Shown: positions 1 through 11,261 of the stretch, piece after piece | Layout: each line of letters begins with the position of its first letter | Numbering within the stretch: position 1 is the first letter of the stretch | Source of the DNA: Entoloma clypeatum | Lineage: Eukaryota > Basidiomycota > Agaricomycetes > Agaricales > Entolomataceae | Assembly: GCA_963565915.1 (NCBI GenBank) | Contig: OY751485.1 | Span: 62,001 to 126,000, forward strand | Direction of reading: 5' to 3' | DNA length: 64,000 bases | Notes under the pieces: model-generated | What the model saw: only the letters and a program-made list of their open reading frames with translations | Told to the model about the DNA's origin: nothing | Databases searched by the model: none | Translations under genes and position numbers: made by a program

Positions 1-1152
1 GTGAGCCGGGAGAGGCGGAGGACCGGCGCGATGTCGGCCATGGCGAGGATGGCCTGTTCCCAGTCTGTTTCTTGGTCGAGCGTCATGCTCGTCAGGGACG
101 ACGACCAGTGCTCGCAGATCTTGTTGAGGAGGTGCGTCAGGTGGGATTCCCAGCCCTGGGCCAACGGCGCTGGGGGAGCCACGATGGCGAGCGAGGCAAG
201 ATCGACCTTGGAGGAGAGGTTGCCGAGGATGGTGTTCATGAGGGAGTAGGGTGCTGTTAGACGGAGGGCGGTTAGGGAGGAGAAGCTGTCTGCGTCGACG
301 GGGAAGTCGGTGGAGAGGGAGCCGAGGAGGTCGATGGTGAGGGTGGTGAGCAGCTTGAGGGTACCTATCTGCTGGAAGAACTTGGAGTCAATCGCGGAGC
401 CCATCTGTTTGAGGTCCAGAGATTGGAGCTTGTCGAACCGGGGGATGAAGGACAGCGATTGCTTGGAGAGCGTTCCCCAGATGACGAGGTTCTTCAATAC
501 AGGGGTTTCGTCGACCATGGTAGCGAGCACGGATCCGACCGCCATGTCTTCGGGTTCGGTGACGAACCGGAGCTCGACGGATTCGAGGGTGTGGGTGAGG
601 AAGAGGGTGTGGATGAAGAGACCGGGTGCTTGGACCTCTGGGCACACGAATCGGCGTAAGGCGGGGAGGAGAGGTGATCTCCAGAGCTGGGCGAGGCGGA
701 CCTTGGTGTGATTCACCAGCTTCTCGTCATCCCCACTCTCTCCGGGATAGATAAACTCCCTGACTCTGCGCGCGTAATACCAGTATCTGTCCCAGTCCCT
801 CTCCTGCATGACGCCACGAAGGACCTTCATATTCTGTCAGCACGGCTGCACTTGAAAGGACGAAAGATGGCTAGGAGCTCACATACGTATCGCGGACGAA
901 TTGGAAGGCGGGGAGCAACTTGAGTAGAGGTATGAGGGACACCATGGAACTCCAAAGAGTGTCGAGAGCAGGGTCTAGAAATGCCTTGGATGTCAACGCG
1001 GCCCAAAGGAGATGCTGTTTGTTCAGTTGGCCATCGATGAACGGGTTGTCAGGGATGAAATATTCAAAAATCCGCCGCAGAAGGTAGGGGTTGTCGAGCA
1101 TGCCCTTGTCGATTCGTGAGGTGGCAGACGCGGTGGGATTATCGGTGTTCAT
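1..1152 (-). CDS. F-box/LRR-like protein, 3' end beyond window
   Basis: Probable F-box substrate adaptor of an SCF ubiquitin ligase, from the large agaricomycete F-box family. Exon 1 runs 1152-883 (90 codons) and holds the F-box-like helix region (residues about 19-60, NPYLLRRIFEYF, then a SKAFLDPALDTLW block). A phase-0 GTGAGC donor is followed by a CAG acceptor, and exon 2 runs from 833 to the window edge. Exon 2 is open throughout and leucine-rich, with repeated patterns such as LKNLVIWG, LQSLDLKQ and LTTLTIDLLG that suggest an LRR-like solenoid. The stop codon lies outside the window. Start ATG at 1152. The function is inferred from family; no substrate can be named. Confidence 0.8.
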
Positions 1153-1705
1153 AGTGCACAGGTGAAGCCTCCATAAACGAGTTCGCGGTCGCTGTCGGTG
1201 GGGGCAAGCTGAGCTCCGCAGATGAGGACGTCACGGTCGTGGTAAGGGTGCCAACGTCAGCATGATTTCATCATGTTGCATAATCCAGACAAACATATGC
1301 ACATATCGATCGATTATACAAACCTGTGTTGACTTGTGCATTCGTGCGTAAAGCTGTGTCCGCCTGTACTCATTGACTGATCTCTGCAGTTGGATCACTA
1401 GTCAGTGAGCTTGTTCTCTTGTGGCAAACTTGCCAGTGGGGCGGCTTCCATGTCGCGGGGGAGGGTCGTTCGTAGTTTACTGTTTCCTCTCTTTCGCCTT
1501 CACGGCCCATCTGACCCACCATCTCCGAACACCGCGCGACAGTCCTCGCCACACGAGTCGGATTGTAACCTGCCTGAACCAGTTGCACGACTCATCATCG
1601 CCTGATAACCATCTCAGAGGGCTGCACAGCATGCAGCGTGGCCGTGCCCGTCTCTGACCTGTTTAGGTGGCTGCCTAGATCGTGACTCAGGCGCGAGGTC
1701 AAGAG
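1153..1705. other. intergenic region, no gene seen
   Basis: Divergent spacer between the F-box gene and the small PPxY protein. It should hold both promoters. Short ORFs on both strands lack splice signals or recognisable motifs, and I call none of them. Confidence 0.5.
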
Positions 1706-1711
1706 TATAAA
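1706..1711 (+). promoter_or_regulatory. TATA box of the small PPxY gene
   Basis: TATAAA lies 64 bases before the ATG at 1770, in a plausible place for a fungal core promoter. Pyrimidine- and CA-rich sequence (CCCCACC repeats) leads into the start codon. Confidence 0.5.
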
Positions 1712-1769
1712 TTTGTCGTGAGTAACTCCAGGCCAAACGCTATCCAACTCATTCCCCACCCCCACCACC

Positions 1770-2183
1770 ATGTCCCTTGACCGCAAAGAAACGCAGAGTC
1801 CTCCTCCCTACGAAGAAGCCCTCCAGACTTCCGCCAAGAAACTTCAGGGCGAAATAGCCACGTATCAAGGAGCAGAGGAAGAACAAGGGCATGGAGAGCC
1901 TCGCGAGACAGAAGCTCAACGTGTCGCCGCTGCCATGCAGGATGTCGGCAACAGCCACGCCGACCCCAAAGTGAGAGCGGACTGGCACAAGAAGGCCAAG
2001 CAGTTCTCTCGAGCCTCCAAGAAGACAAGAGACGAGATCCTGAAGCACGTCGGGAAAGTCGTCTGCATCGTACTTTCGATACCGTGCGTAGTCGTTGGGA
2101 CGTCGTTGCATATTGCGGGCGGGGCGATCCATGCGGCAGGCTCAGTTGTTGGCCGCAGAGACCCGAGGCCGCGCGTCTCGTGA
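1770..2183 (+). CDS. small PPxY protein with C-terminal membrane segment
   Basis: Single-exon ORF of 137 residues; I do not recognise a named family. The ATG is in a strong context (ACCACCATG). The N-terminus carries a PPPYEEA motif (residues 11-17), a PPxY-type ligand for WW domains such as those of Nedd4/Rsp5 ubiquitin ligases. A charged, probably helical middle (residues 20-93) follows. A hydrophobic, glycine-rich stretch at about 94-128 could be a membrane helix or hairpin, and the tail is basic. The layout fits a tail-anchored membrane adaptor, but that is inference. The upstream TATA box supports a real transcription unit. Confidence 0.6.
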   Translation: MSLDRKETQSPPPYEEALQTSAKKLQGEIATYQGAEEEQGHGEPRETEAQRVAAAMQDVGNSHADPKVRADWHKKAKQFSRASKKTRDEILKHVGKVVCIVLSIPCVVVGTSLHIAGGAIHAAGSVVGRRDPRPRVS

Positions 2184-2841
2184 GCAAAGTGGTTAGTCGC
2201 CTGTTCGCCTTTTGTGGTCCTGAGTCTGATCGAGAATTGTGCAGGCTGACGCCACCGCAAGTTTCAGCATCGACTCCAGGACCTCAGGATCCTCAGTTCT
2301 ATACCTTGATTCGGATACATAACTCTTCATACGACCTCCCCAGTATCCAAACGTGCTTTAAGCTATCCACACGTCTATCTGAATCAATGCAATCAGCCTT
2401 CTATCAGTTCTTCTTCTATACACTCGTTTAAGCAAGAGCTGTGGCGCTCACTGTGGCAAGGATGACCTGAATAAAAAAAAGGAAATGAACGTGATGTCAG
2501 GAACGACTCGCATTTCAAAATTTTACCATCATATCAGCCTATAAAAGTGCGAACTTCATAGTTTGTCCCCTCGTTTCGGTTTTTCCGATATCAACCCGAA
2601 GATTGAGAAAAAAGGCGATACACGTTATATCTCGTAATTCTTCTCTTCATATGTGTGTTTCTGGCTGCCGGCCGCTTCGATCCTGAGGACAGATCAGATC
2701 CAGGTATATTTCCACGGCACGGGCTGCACGAGATTCGTGAACGCACGTCAAGCTCCCCTGACCCCTTTGGAGCGATGTGATGACGGAGCTTCGGGCTTGA
2801 GTTGCGCACGAGCTGCTTTGAAACGTGAGGATAGACCGTCG
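2184..2841. other. intergenic region, no gene seen
   Basis: AT-rich 3' flank of the PPxY gene, then sequence without a credible exon chain. Short minus-strand ORFs near 2591-2875 have no similarity to the neighbouring coiled-coil genes that I can see. Confidence 0.4.
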
Positions 2842-3180
2842 TCAAAGTAGTACGTATCGGGTTGGTTGTCTGCACGAGCCTGGAAAATCTCAGAAATGGA
2901 ACTCAAGTACTAGTATCATCGCACCTGTTTCAGTCGGATCGCCCACTTCCATCACATTTTTCTCGCCCTGTTGTACTTCCCCCGCAGCAACCCTACGTTC
3001 CCGCGCCGTCCTCGTGCGTAAGTCCCGGAGCTCGCATTGGAGCATGTCACAGCGCGTTTCAAGAGTGACGAATTCGATGCGAAGCTTTGACAGATTTTCG
3101 GGACCTTGGTCTCGTTCTTTTACGAGTTCTGCGACCTGTCGTTCAAGTTGGAATTTGGCTACTTGTTGGGCTGGTGCCAT
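2842..3180 (-). CDS. truncated coiled-coil paralog (array copy A)
   Basis: Short two-exon gene of about 97 residues: exon 1 3180-2925, a GTGCGA donor, exon 2 2879-2842. It matches only the N-terminal coiled coil of copies B and C; the shared block reads ETRCDMLQCELRDL here and ETHCDAVECELRDV in copy B. The downstream DUF6697-type part is missing and the reading frame closes soon after the intron. It is either a truncated duplicate or a small decoy-like protein; the first is more likely. ATG chosen at 3180 because it directly precedes the coiled coil. Confidence 0.5.
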
Positions 3181-3271
3181 ACTTAGTGCCTGTGCAGGAA
3201 GGGCGAGTCGCCGAGTCCGACGAAGTGGCTGTGTTAGATCATTCAATTTTCCACACAATGATTACGATTAC

Positions 3272-5494
3272 TTATATCCAGTCGAGCTCATCCTCTGAGT
3301 CCAGAACCGGCTGAATATCGTCGGCATCCGAGGCGCTGTGCTCTCTATAATCCGCCGCGTCGCTGCGCCGGTTACGCTTCACCCTACTACTTCTGCGAAG
3401 GTTCCGCTCGCAATCTGAGCCCCTCGCATCATCACCACCCCCCGCAAGTTTGGTCTGGATGACAAAATCTGAATCATGGCGAGTGCTTTTTCTCCGGGCA
3501 CAGTCAATACTCCTTAGAGGTCTCGCGCTCGTCACCTCCCCGGCAGCGTTGAGGCGGAACTGCAAGTCTGCGACGAAGGTGTGGTCGTAATGTGCGCATT
3601 CCATCCTGATAATGTCAATGCGCTGTGGACTTGAAATGAGATGGCCGGGACATCGATGTGGTAGCAGAACAGGAACTACGAACCTCTTCTCCGTTTTCCA
3701 GAGCTCTGATCACGTCCTGTTCAGATAGAAGCCCGCCCTGACTGCGCCGGATCCGCTCTACCTCCTCGTCGACATTTTTATCCGTCACCTCTAGTCCGTT
3801 CTTCCGGAGCCATATCCTCGCGCGGATCTTCGTGTAAACATCCCACTCCTTGAACCCGAGTATTTGCTTCACCCAGGCAGCCTTCACCTGATCACAAGAG
3901 TCGTCAGCAGATGATGTAGAACAGATCAGAAGTGAAGCCAACTAATTGCTTACACAATGCTTTTGCTTCGCGAACTCCTCGCTCGGAAGAGCTCCCACAA
4001 GAGTGTTCTGGTACTCCCCGAGATACAAATACTCCGATGGAGTCGTCCGGACTCTGCAAAAGAGTGTCCAGGTGTCCTGAAGCATTTCATGACGTCCTGA
4101 GAGCAATAACCCGGGTTTCCCGGGTCGTGTAGGCATGTGCGGGTTGACTTCGAACATAGGGAAGATAAACCGTCGGCTACGGTCTCTGGATCTCGTGATA
4201 AACGCCTGCGGGTTTCCGCCATGAACCGAGCTGATGAATACTCGTGTGAAGCTGTTGGATGAGGGTGGAGGGTGGAGGGTGAGGGTTGATGCACTTGTGA
4301 GGTGTTCTGCGATCGACCCTCCGGAGAGCGTTCTGTCCTTCAAATCGGCGTTCAGCGATTAGTCGAAGCCTGCCAGCGGGCATGTTGAATGAGCATGTAC
4401 CTGGGTCGGAGTTCTTGCAGAAGCCACATTCTTTTCAGCAGAGAGCGGCCGACGGAGGGTGTCTGACGATGGCGTGGTCGCGGTTGACGAGGAAGGGGGA
4501 ATCGGGGTGTACGTGGATGCAGTCGTGCTTTGCTGTCCCTCGTCCTGGAAACCATTTCAAATCGAATAGGGAAAAAGATAAAGTCTGGGGCGTACACTTG
4601 AACGTGCCAGGCCTTTCTCTGTCGCCTGTCGGTCCCGTTGCGTTTGTCTGGAGAGGCCCGATGCCAGTGGTACCTGCGCCGATGGGTCGACAAAGGCTAA
4701 AGGTGTGTCGGAAGATACTATAACTTGCTGCGATGAGGTCGATGAGGTCGAACTCGATGTGGAATGTGATACCGGGGCTCGTTTTGCCTGGAAGATTCTC
4801 AACGAATGTCGGGATACAACAGATGTTGAAGACGTACTTCGTTCGCGTCGATACCTCTGTCTATCCCCAGCCTTCTGACCGATGCCTCGTATCTTAGCTT
4901 TCGTTGTTTGGGATCTACCAGAGCAGCGGAAGGGTCTTCTAGCTTTCGCTTTCCTTCAGGTCCCTCGGGATGAATCAAGAGCCCCCTTGACGAAGAGCCA
5001 GGCTCAGAATGAGACTCGACCCCGTGGGCCCTCTTACGCTCACCGATTGCGGCGGGTACCTGTCAAGAGTCAGTTTTACGCGCATGACGAAAACGAGGAC
5101 AACACCTCACCTTCTCGTAATCGTCTTCATCATCCAAGTCAAGGTGGATCACCTCGACGGTCACCGGAACGACATGTCGCGAGTTTGATGCACCCTTCCT
5201 GACATCTGCCTGAGGGGCCCGACCTTCCGACGTGTTGGGTTCCGGAACCTTCGCGCGCCGCGCAATCCTATGTACATCACGTAATTCGCATTCTACCGCG
5301 TCACAATGTGTTTCCATATTGACGTATTTTTGTCGAAGTTCGTTAAACTTTTGTCGATATTGGTTTCTTTCTTCGAGTAATTCCGCGCTTTGTTCTTCAA
5401 GCTCGCTGATCTTTTGTCGATATTGACCCCTTTCTTTGAGTAGTTCCGCAATTTTTTCTTCAAGGTCGCTTTCTTTCTTCAAGACTGCATCCAT
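3272..5494 (-). CDS. coiled-coil DUF6697 protein (array copy B)
   Basis: Multi-exon gene read from 5494 downwards. Exon 1 (5494-5111, 128 codons) is a heptad-rich coiled coil with repeated RQYRQK-type units and ends at a clean GTGAGG donor. The next exon continues near 5058. A block near 4100-3690 contains EYLYLGEYQ, then AAWVKQILG, KIRARIWLRKNG and EQDVIRALENGEE; this matches my memory of the basidiomycete DUF6697 domain. The last part (3604-3272) holds MECAHYDHTF and a basic-then-acidic tail ending DSEDELDW. One junction near 3690-3605 does not join cleanly in phase by eye, so a frameshift or a misread splice site there is possible. Function unknown; the coiled coil suggests a multimer. Confidence 0.65.
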
Positions 5495-5809
5495 CGCTGG
5501 TCAGCAAAGGTGAAGTTAAGTTGAATGGGTCTGTGTTCCAAATTTCTGTCGTGCCTGCTGTCAGTGGCTGTGTCGTCAGGGTTTGGCATCGCACAACACC
5601 ACAACAGCTGTTCGGGACCTCCTGGGTTGTAAGACGGACACTACGATTGTTTATAATAGCAAGTGATGTATACAATGATGAGGATAATTCGGCACTCAAG
5701 GCTTAAGAGTACAAATATAGACAACTTGAAAGCCCCAGCGTACTACTTCGCAGCTTCCCTCAAAAGATTGAAAGAAAACCGTACCTCACATGCACATGTC
5801 ACGCGTAAT

Positions 5810-6907
5810 CTACCGGACCCACTCGTCGTCCCCTTCACGATCGCTATCTGAATCATATGTGGAATCATCAGCTGCATCGTAAAAATCGTGCAAGCGCTGT
5901 GGCTTCTTCCCCCGAGTGCTTCGGACAGGTCGGTTGCCTCCTTCGACGGGGGTGCTCGGGTTCTGAGGGAGGGGCCGTAAAATATCGACGGACAACTGCG
6001 CTTCCTGTTAGGGATGTGAGATTTCGAGAGAGCTTGCTGAAGGCTGAAAACCTACCGTCGGAGACATCCTGTCAGAGCTCGTCTCAGAGACCTTCGATTG
6101 TTTCAAGGACCTGGGGGATGGGACACCCTGAAAATTCTCAAGCTTTCGCTTCCGTTTGGGGAGAGGGATGTCCTAAAAATTCATGCAAGCCGTCGTACCT
6201 TTTAGACAAATTTTGATGTATCCGCGTTGCAAAACTCACACTTCGATTGCTTCCTGACATATACCGTTGGCTGGATGCCGATCCGGAAGTGACGCTCTGT
6301 TCGCAACTTTATCAGGGTGTACATTGAAATGTACTGGAACGGGTCACCTCTGCGCGTGAGGGTGAAGCAAATGTAATCCGAAATTCGTCGTCAACTTCAA
6401 TGTGCTCCAATTCTGGGGTGTCAAGTTTGCCAAGTTTACCATCAGCTTCTGAAGGAGCAGCGACGGGTTGTTCCTGTTTGTCCCAAGTAAGTTCGTACTT
6501 TATCAATGCTGATGTCAAACTGAGGAGAAACGTACCTCATTTAAAACAATTGACGTGGGTTCATGTTGGTCATTTAGATCGATGTCTATGGGTTGCAGTG
6601 TGTTAAGCTCATCATGCCGTTCTGCAGGAGCCGTAGTATGAACTGGCGGCTCGTCGAGAGTATGAACGATATTGAATGTGAGCGTTTCTTCCTTTCTGGG
6701 GGCAACCATCCTCTGCAGATCCCGTAAGTCGCATTCAAGAGTTTCGTTACACTCTTGGAGGGTCAGAAAGTCGCGCCGAAGACTGAACAGCTTGTCCCGG
6801 AAAGAATTGCGTTCCGTTTTGATGTCTTCGTTTGCTCTTCGAAGGCAATCATTTTCTTTTTGGCAAAGTTTGAGTTTGGAACGAAGGTTCGTGAGTTCGT
6901 AATCCAT
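5810..6907 (-). CDS. coiled-coil paralog (array copy C)
   Basis: Exon 1 starts at ATG 6907 (MDYELTNLRSK) and is a coiled coil aligned to copy B; the shared block reads CNETLECDLRDL. Following exons can be followed near 6500-6350 (acidic, LEHIEVDDEF), 6190-6050 (basic KRKRK) and 5995-5810. The final exon ends in a basic-then-acidic tail (RSTRGKKPQRL, then DSDSDREGDDEW), like the end of copy B. I cannot find the central DUF6697 block of copy B here, so the domain is lost or too diverged. The tandem order A-B-C on one strand shows local duplication. Confidence 0.55.
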
Positions 6908-7122
6908 AGATGCTCGTGACTGGTCGTTGGCCAGTGATGTAACGTACTTAGATACTGAAAGTGGGAGAAGGAAAGTTGGCAGCGTCATATGACCGTTCCA
7001 GTTCATATTATGTAATTCTCTCCAAGGAAATTATTGTTTTCTACCTTACCTTTCGTGAAAAAACTTGGAGCCTGTGCAGTGTCAATCCTAGCCTCTCGCA
7101 TTCCCTACGAGCGGCTCCTTCC

Positions 7123-7463
7123 TCAAAACATTTCCCCTGGAGATGAATAGTCGGCTGCCATTTCATTGTTAAAATTTGGATGGGAAGAACTCACAGTTGC
7201 ACTCGAACGAAGCCCTCGTGAGACGTCGTCCATCCTTGGGGCGCCGGAATGGATTCCATTTAGATTTGGGCGGTCAGTGTGGAGCACCGTTGGGCGGGCA
7301 GGCCGTTGGTCGTGGCCGAAGTCGTCCTCTTCCCCGTATGCTATCGGTGTCTGCATGCGTCTCCTGGTTCCAGATCCCGAACCCGTGCCCCCATCTGTGC
7401 TGGCGCCAAATGCCGAGTCCAAGCTTCCCGAGTACGCTGTTCGCTGGGTTCACGTGTATGGGT
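7123..7463 (-). other. possible 3' exon of a gene cut by Plavaka element 1
   Basis: A minus-strand open stretch, Gly/Ser-rich then polar (GASTDGGTGSGSG, YGEEDDFGHDQ), runs to a stop at 7123 and follows a possible acceptor (ACCCAG) near 7460. No family is recognised. It may be the 3' end of a gene whose 5' part was displaced when element 1 inserted at 7694, or chance. Sequence at 7470-7693 shows nothing else. Confidence 0.25.
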
Positions 7464-7693
7464 AAAGTAACGTTGGCAGCGACGGCGCCGACGCCGGGGA
7501 GAGCCGAGGTGAGCACTGTTCATGTGGATGAGGATGGAGCCGGGGGTGAGGTGGAAAAAGAGCGTAGTGCTTACGATTTAGAGGTTGTGGACCCGGATGA
7601 TGTGGAGGGTTGGGCCGGAGGGAGGTGTTGTGCTCTGCATGGGGAAGGGATTAGATTCAAGTTGGAAGATCATAAAAAGAGAGAGAGATTACG

Positions 7694-7722
7694 CATCAGC
7701 AAGTTGCTATTTTACTGGCGAG
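7694..7722 (+). repeat. left terminal inverted repeat of Plavaka element 1
   Basis: Starts CATCAGCAAGTTGC and contains TTTTACT. It pairs imperfectly with 13865-13893. The CATCAG start is shared with element 2. Confidence 0.65.
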
Positions 7723-7819
7723 CTTTTCGCGCTTTTTAGCTTGTGGCCAGCTGAAAAGCTACAAGCTGACAAGATCCAGTACTACATGACAGTTCTGTGT
7801 AATAATAAAGTGTAGAAAT

Positions 7820-10800
7820 CTATCCTGTCAAAAATTCATGGGCATGGTGGTCAACATAGTGGTTTACGTAGTAGGAGTTGAAGGCATCGAGTGAGACCTC
7901 ATACTGAAAGTCTTCAGGAAGGAAACCCGATCCATATACAGGCAGAAGGTGGGCGCCGCGTGCAACACTCTCGAGATGTATAATTTCAAGAGTCCGTGAC
8001 CTTCCTTCGTGCTCTGGACGTACAACCCACATTCCTGTAGCCTCATCTGGTTCATCTCTGTCAGGAACGAACCAATTCACAAGCGCACAGGGCACGGTTT
8101 CGTCGAGGTAGGCATCATAGTATGAGAAGAAGAGTAAAACACGGGCAACCAGCATCCCATGCATCCCTGCTTGTGATTCATCGAGCACGACGAAGACGGT
8201 GTCATGGCGGGGTCCTTCATTATACCACGATGGGTTTGAACGAATACGTTCGCGATACATTCCGCCAGCGCCACACAAATCACTTGGTGCATAGAATTGT
8301 GCAACAGCCGAATGGTAAACGTGGATCTTCCCATCGAAATGCACATGTTCTTCCAAGTTGACGGGGTGGCTTTCTGCGTTGGGGTGACGTTGGGAGTAAA
8401 GGAATTTTCGAAGCGCATGTGGGAAGCGGGGTTGATTAATGTTCCTTGCCAACGCTTCAAGGGTTTTGGGATATTTCGGTTCTATTGGATGGATATCGTT
8501 AGCGTGGCTCCAGTGAAACGAGGTGTGTCGACATACCATGTCTGGAGGAGAGTGTTACTGATGACAATGCTCTTGGACCAGAGACAGGCCCCACATCCTC
8601 GTCATCTTCCTTGTTTTCCTCGTCATCGCGTTCATCATTATTGCTGTCTTCATTGTCCTCGTTCATGACGTCAATCTCCGAGTCCGAGTCGCTGCCAATG
8701 GGGCCAGACAAATGTCTGCGTTGAATGTGTGCCATGTAGGCTGAAGTGGTACCAACCATCATGCCCCGTTTGACATAAACTCGGTGTAAAGCGGCCAGCT
8801 TGTCAAGCCGATTGATGGTGCGCACCATCTGCGCAAGTGCCCTATAACGACTGGAACGTCGCCACGGATTCTTGACAGCAACAATATGTTTTGATTCGGT
8901 GATCGAGGAGCAAAGGCCATTCGGAGAGCCAAAATTCATGATACCAGTCACGTAGTGCAGTAAGGCATGTTGTCGAGGTAGAGAGATGTCAGCCCGAACA
9001 CCCGCTTCGATGAAGACCTCGCGAAGTTGGTGGAGACGATCAAGTTCGTACTGAATTCGTTTGATGTCTGCCGTTGTTATCGCATTTCGGCGAAAAAGGA
9101 AGCAGAGCTCCATAAACGAAGCAAGGCATTGAACCATTTTTGGTGGTAAGTGCCCGCTAATCGCTGCAAGATACACCTGTAACTTCTGGTTCAACGGAGA
9201 TGTGAAGGTTCCATTGAATGCTGAATCAAATACCTTCATAAGTGCCTTCGAGTCGTCGCCGGTCCACTGGGAAAAGTTTCGGCCATCTGGGAAGCGACGC
9301 AGTCCGGGATATGCTGGAACAGCAGAAATCCTGATCAAAGACTGTGAGAATAGTAGTAGATTTCGTCCACACCCCTTACCGCCGATCAATGTCTTGAATG
9401 ATTTCAAGGGCCCGAGTCTCGCCATACGTTATGAAGAGGTATTCATTGACCCATGTGACATAGTGGTCTTTGAACGTGCCCTTGATCAACTGGTGGAGGA
9501 GATCGGGCGACAGGAGTTCATGAATGTCTGCATGAGGAAAGTCATGCGTGAAAGGCTGTACCAACACTGAATCAGAATTCAGAACACCAAAAGTCAAACA
9601 TTTGCCTACCACAACGTCACTTCGGATGCCGAACTCATTCCAGATGACGTCGGGATGGAAACACTTGATAAGAAAGTCGGTTTTCTCATGAGATCGGCGG
9701 TGAGCGCTAGGATCATCAAGGTTTTCCGGTCTTGCGGTACATCTACATCCAGCAAATTTTAATAATTTTTATGATGAGGAGAATATGGCTTACTTCGGGC
9801 ACCAATTCTGGACAATCCCAGAAAGCCACACTTGCTCGGGATAATCAGCAATGTACGGACCCAATCCGTAAATAGCGCGGCGGAAGTGACCGTCAGGACA
9901 ACGGACAACTTCTGGTGTTGTCATTCCATGTTTTAATGGCTCGAAGATGCGAGCCAAACATGCATGATATAGTTGTCGGCAGAATGTCTGAAATGCCGGT
10001 TTATTTCGGTGTCGCTTGCTTGCTGCCACAATAAATTACTTAGATACCATAAAAAATCACTTTAACAGTGAACGTACTTTTTGGTATGGGAAGGAATGCA
10101 ACGGGAAGCAGCGCGTTCCCTCGTGAGCGGCGTGCTATGTTGGAGAGATTACCTGGTGACTGGTAAACTGGGTGGTACTCCTGTTGTCCCGTACCCACAG
10201 TCGTGGTTGTTTTGTCACTACCGCTGCACACTGGAACGAACATGGCACCCTCAGTTGTCTGGTCAATGGCTATTTCATCCTAGAACAACTTGAAATCAGT
10301 CATGTTCACGATGGAGTGCACGAGAACGTACCGCCTGTGCCCAAGCCCAATCTGCAGACATCAAGTTTGACCATATACGGTCCCCGTCACTTTTAAATTG
10401 ACGATATGGAACATAATCAATCTTGTCCACGAAATCTGTGGTTGCAAGTTGCTGGTGTAGAACAAGACGAGAGTTGCGCGTACAGAGTTCATATGTCTCA
10501 AGCATCCATTTCGGCGGGTTTGCTGGACGAGGTCCGTTGTATCTAAATGTGATCGTTTTCCAGGGTGCATTACCAGCTTGGATAGCATCAATCGTAGCAT
10601 ACATTTCCTCTGCAGAAGACCATGGGACACTCTCATCTCCACCAGCCTTAATATTGGCAGCTATCCAGAGATCAAGAGCATGATTAATCTTTGATTCTGA
10701 TGCCTGGAGTCCGGCAAACTGGAAATTTGCGAAGTCAAATGCCAAGCGGTCATCAAACGGATGCCAAGCATTTTCATCGGTAGCATCGACTGGCAGCAAT

Positions 10801-11091
10801 GGCGGTGGTTTCGTGTGCAAAGGGAGGTAATTGCCACTCTCATCACATGGAAGAGCTGAATGTCATCAAGAATGAGTTCCGTGAGTTATGTGAGCATTAA
10901 AAACACGTACCACTAAGCTTGGGGTGAAGATGTCTTGTGAATTGCAGCTCGGGATTTGGTTCTGAGGCTGGAGTGATTTCGCGATGGATTGCGTTCCAAT
11001 GCTGAGTGCGTCCCGATGCAGATAGAAAGGTTCGGTGGCAATTTGGATGAGGACAAGGGAAGGATTTGTATTGCCTTGAGTCTTGTTCCAT
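7820..11091 (-). CDS. Plavaka transposase, intact, eight exons
   Basis: Predicted transposase of 966 residues. Exons: 11091-10911, 10855-10332, 10279-10078, 10022-9794, 9742-9610, 9555-9380, 9330-8537, 8481-7820. All seven introns have GT-AG ends and consistent phase. Residues about 12-34 form a C2H2 zinc finger (CPHPNC then H and H). Plavaka-type blocks follow: WHPFDDRLAFDFA, WSNLMSADWAW, SGSDKTT, the EYHPVY/GNALLPVAF/IPK region, PDLLHQLIKG and GRNFSQWTGDDSKALMK. An acidic stretch precedes the C-terminus, which ends VDHHAHEFL. ATG 11091 is chosen because it directly precedes the zinc finger. It should act in the nucleus and move this element and related non-autonomous copies. Confidence 0.88.
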
Positions 11092-11261
11092 CACGTACAG
11101 GAATCGTGATGAATGAAGGGAAAAAAATGGGGAGAAATGACAAATCAACCACACGAACCGAACGACGCCACATCACATGCTACCACCCCCAAAAGTTGAA
11201 CAACCACGTCACAACATCCAACACTTTCCTTGCACAATTATCCGCCTTCCCTCTGCAGTCC
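11092..11261. promoter_or_regulatory. bidirectional promoter region of Plavaka element 1
   Basis: Only 170 bases separate the two divergent start codons (11091 minus, 11262 plus), so the transposase and accessory gene probably share one control region. No clear TATA box is seen. Confidence 0.45.

Noticed and set aside
10989..11261. Upstream extension of the element 1 accessory ORF
   Set aside because: The extension overlaps the transposase first exon on the other strand; the MPPKTRASQ start at 11262 is a better fit.
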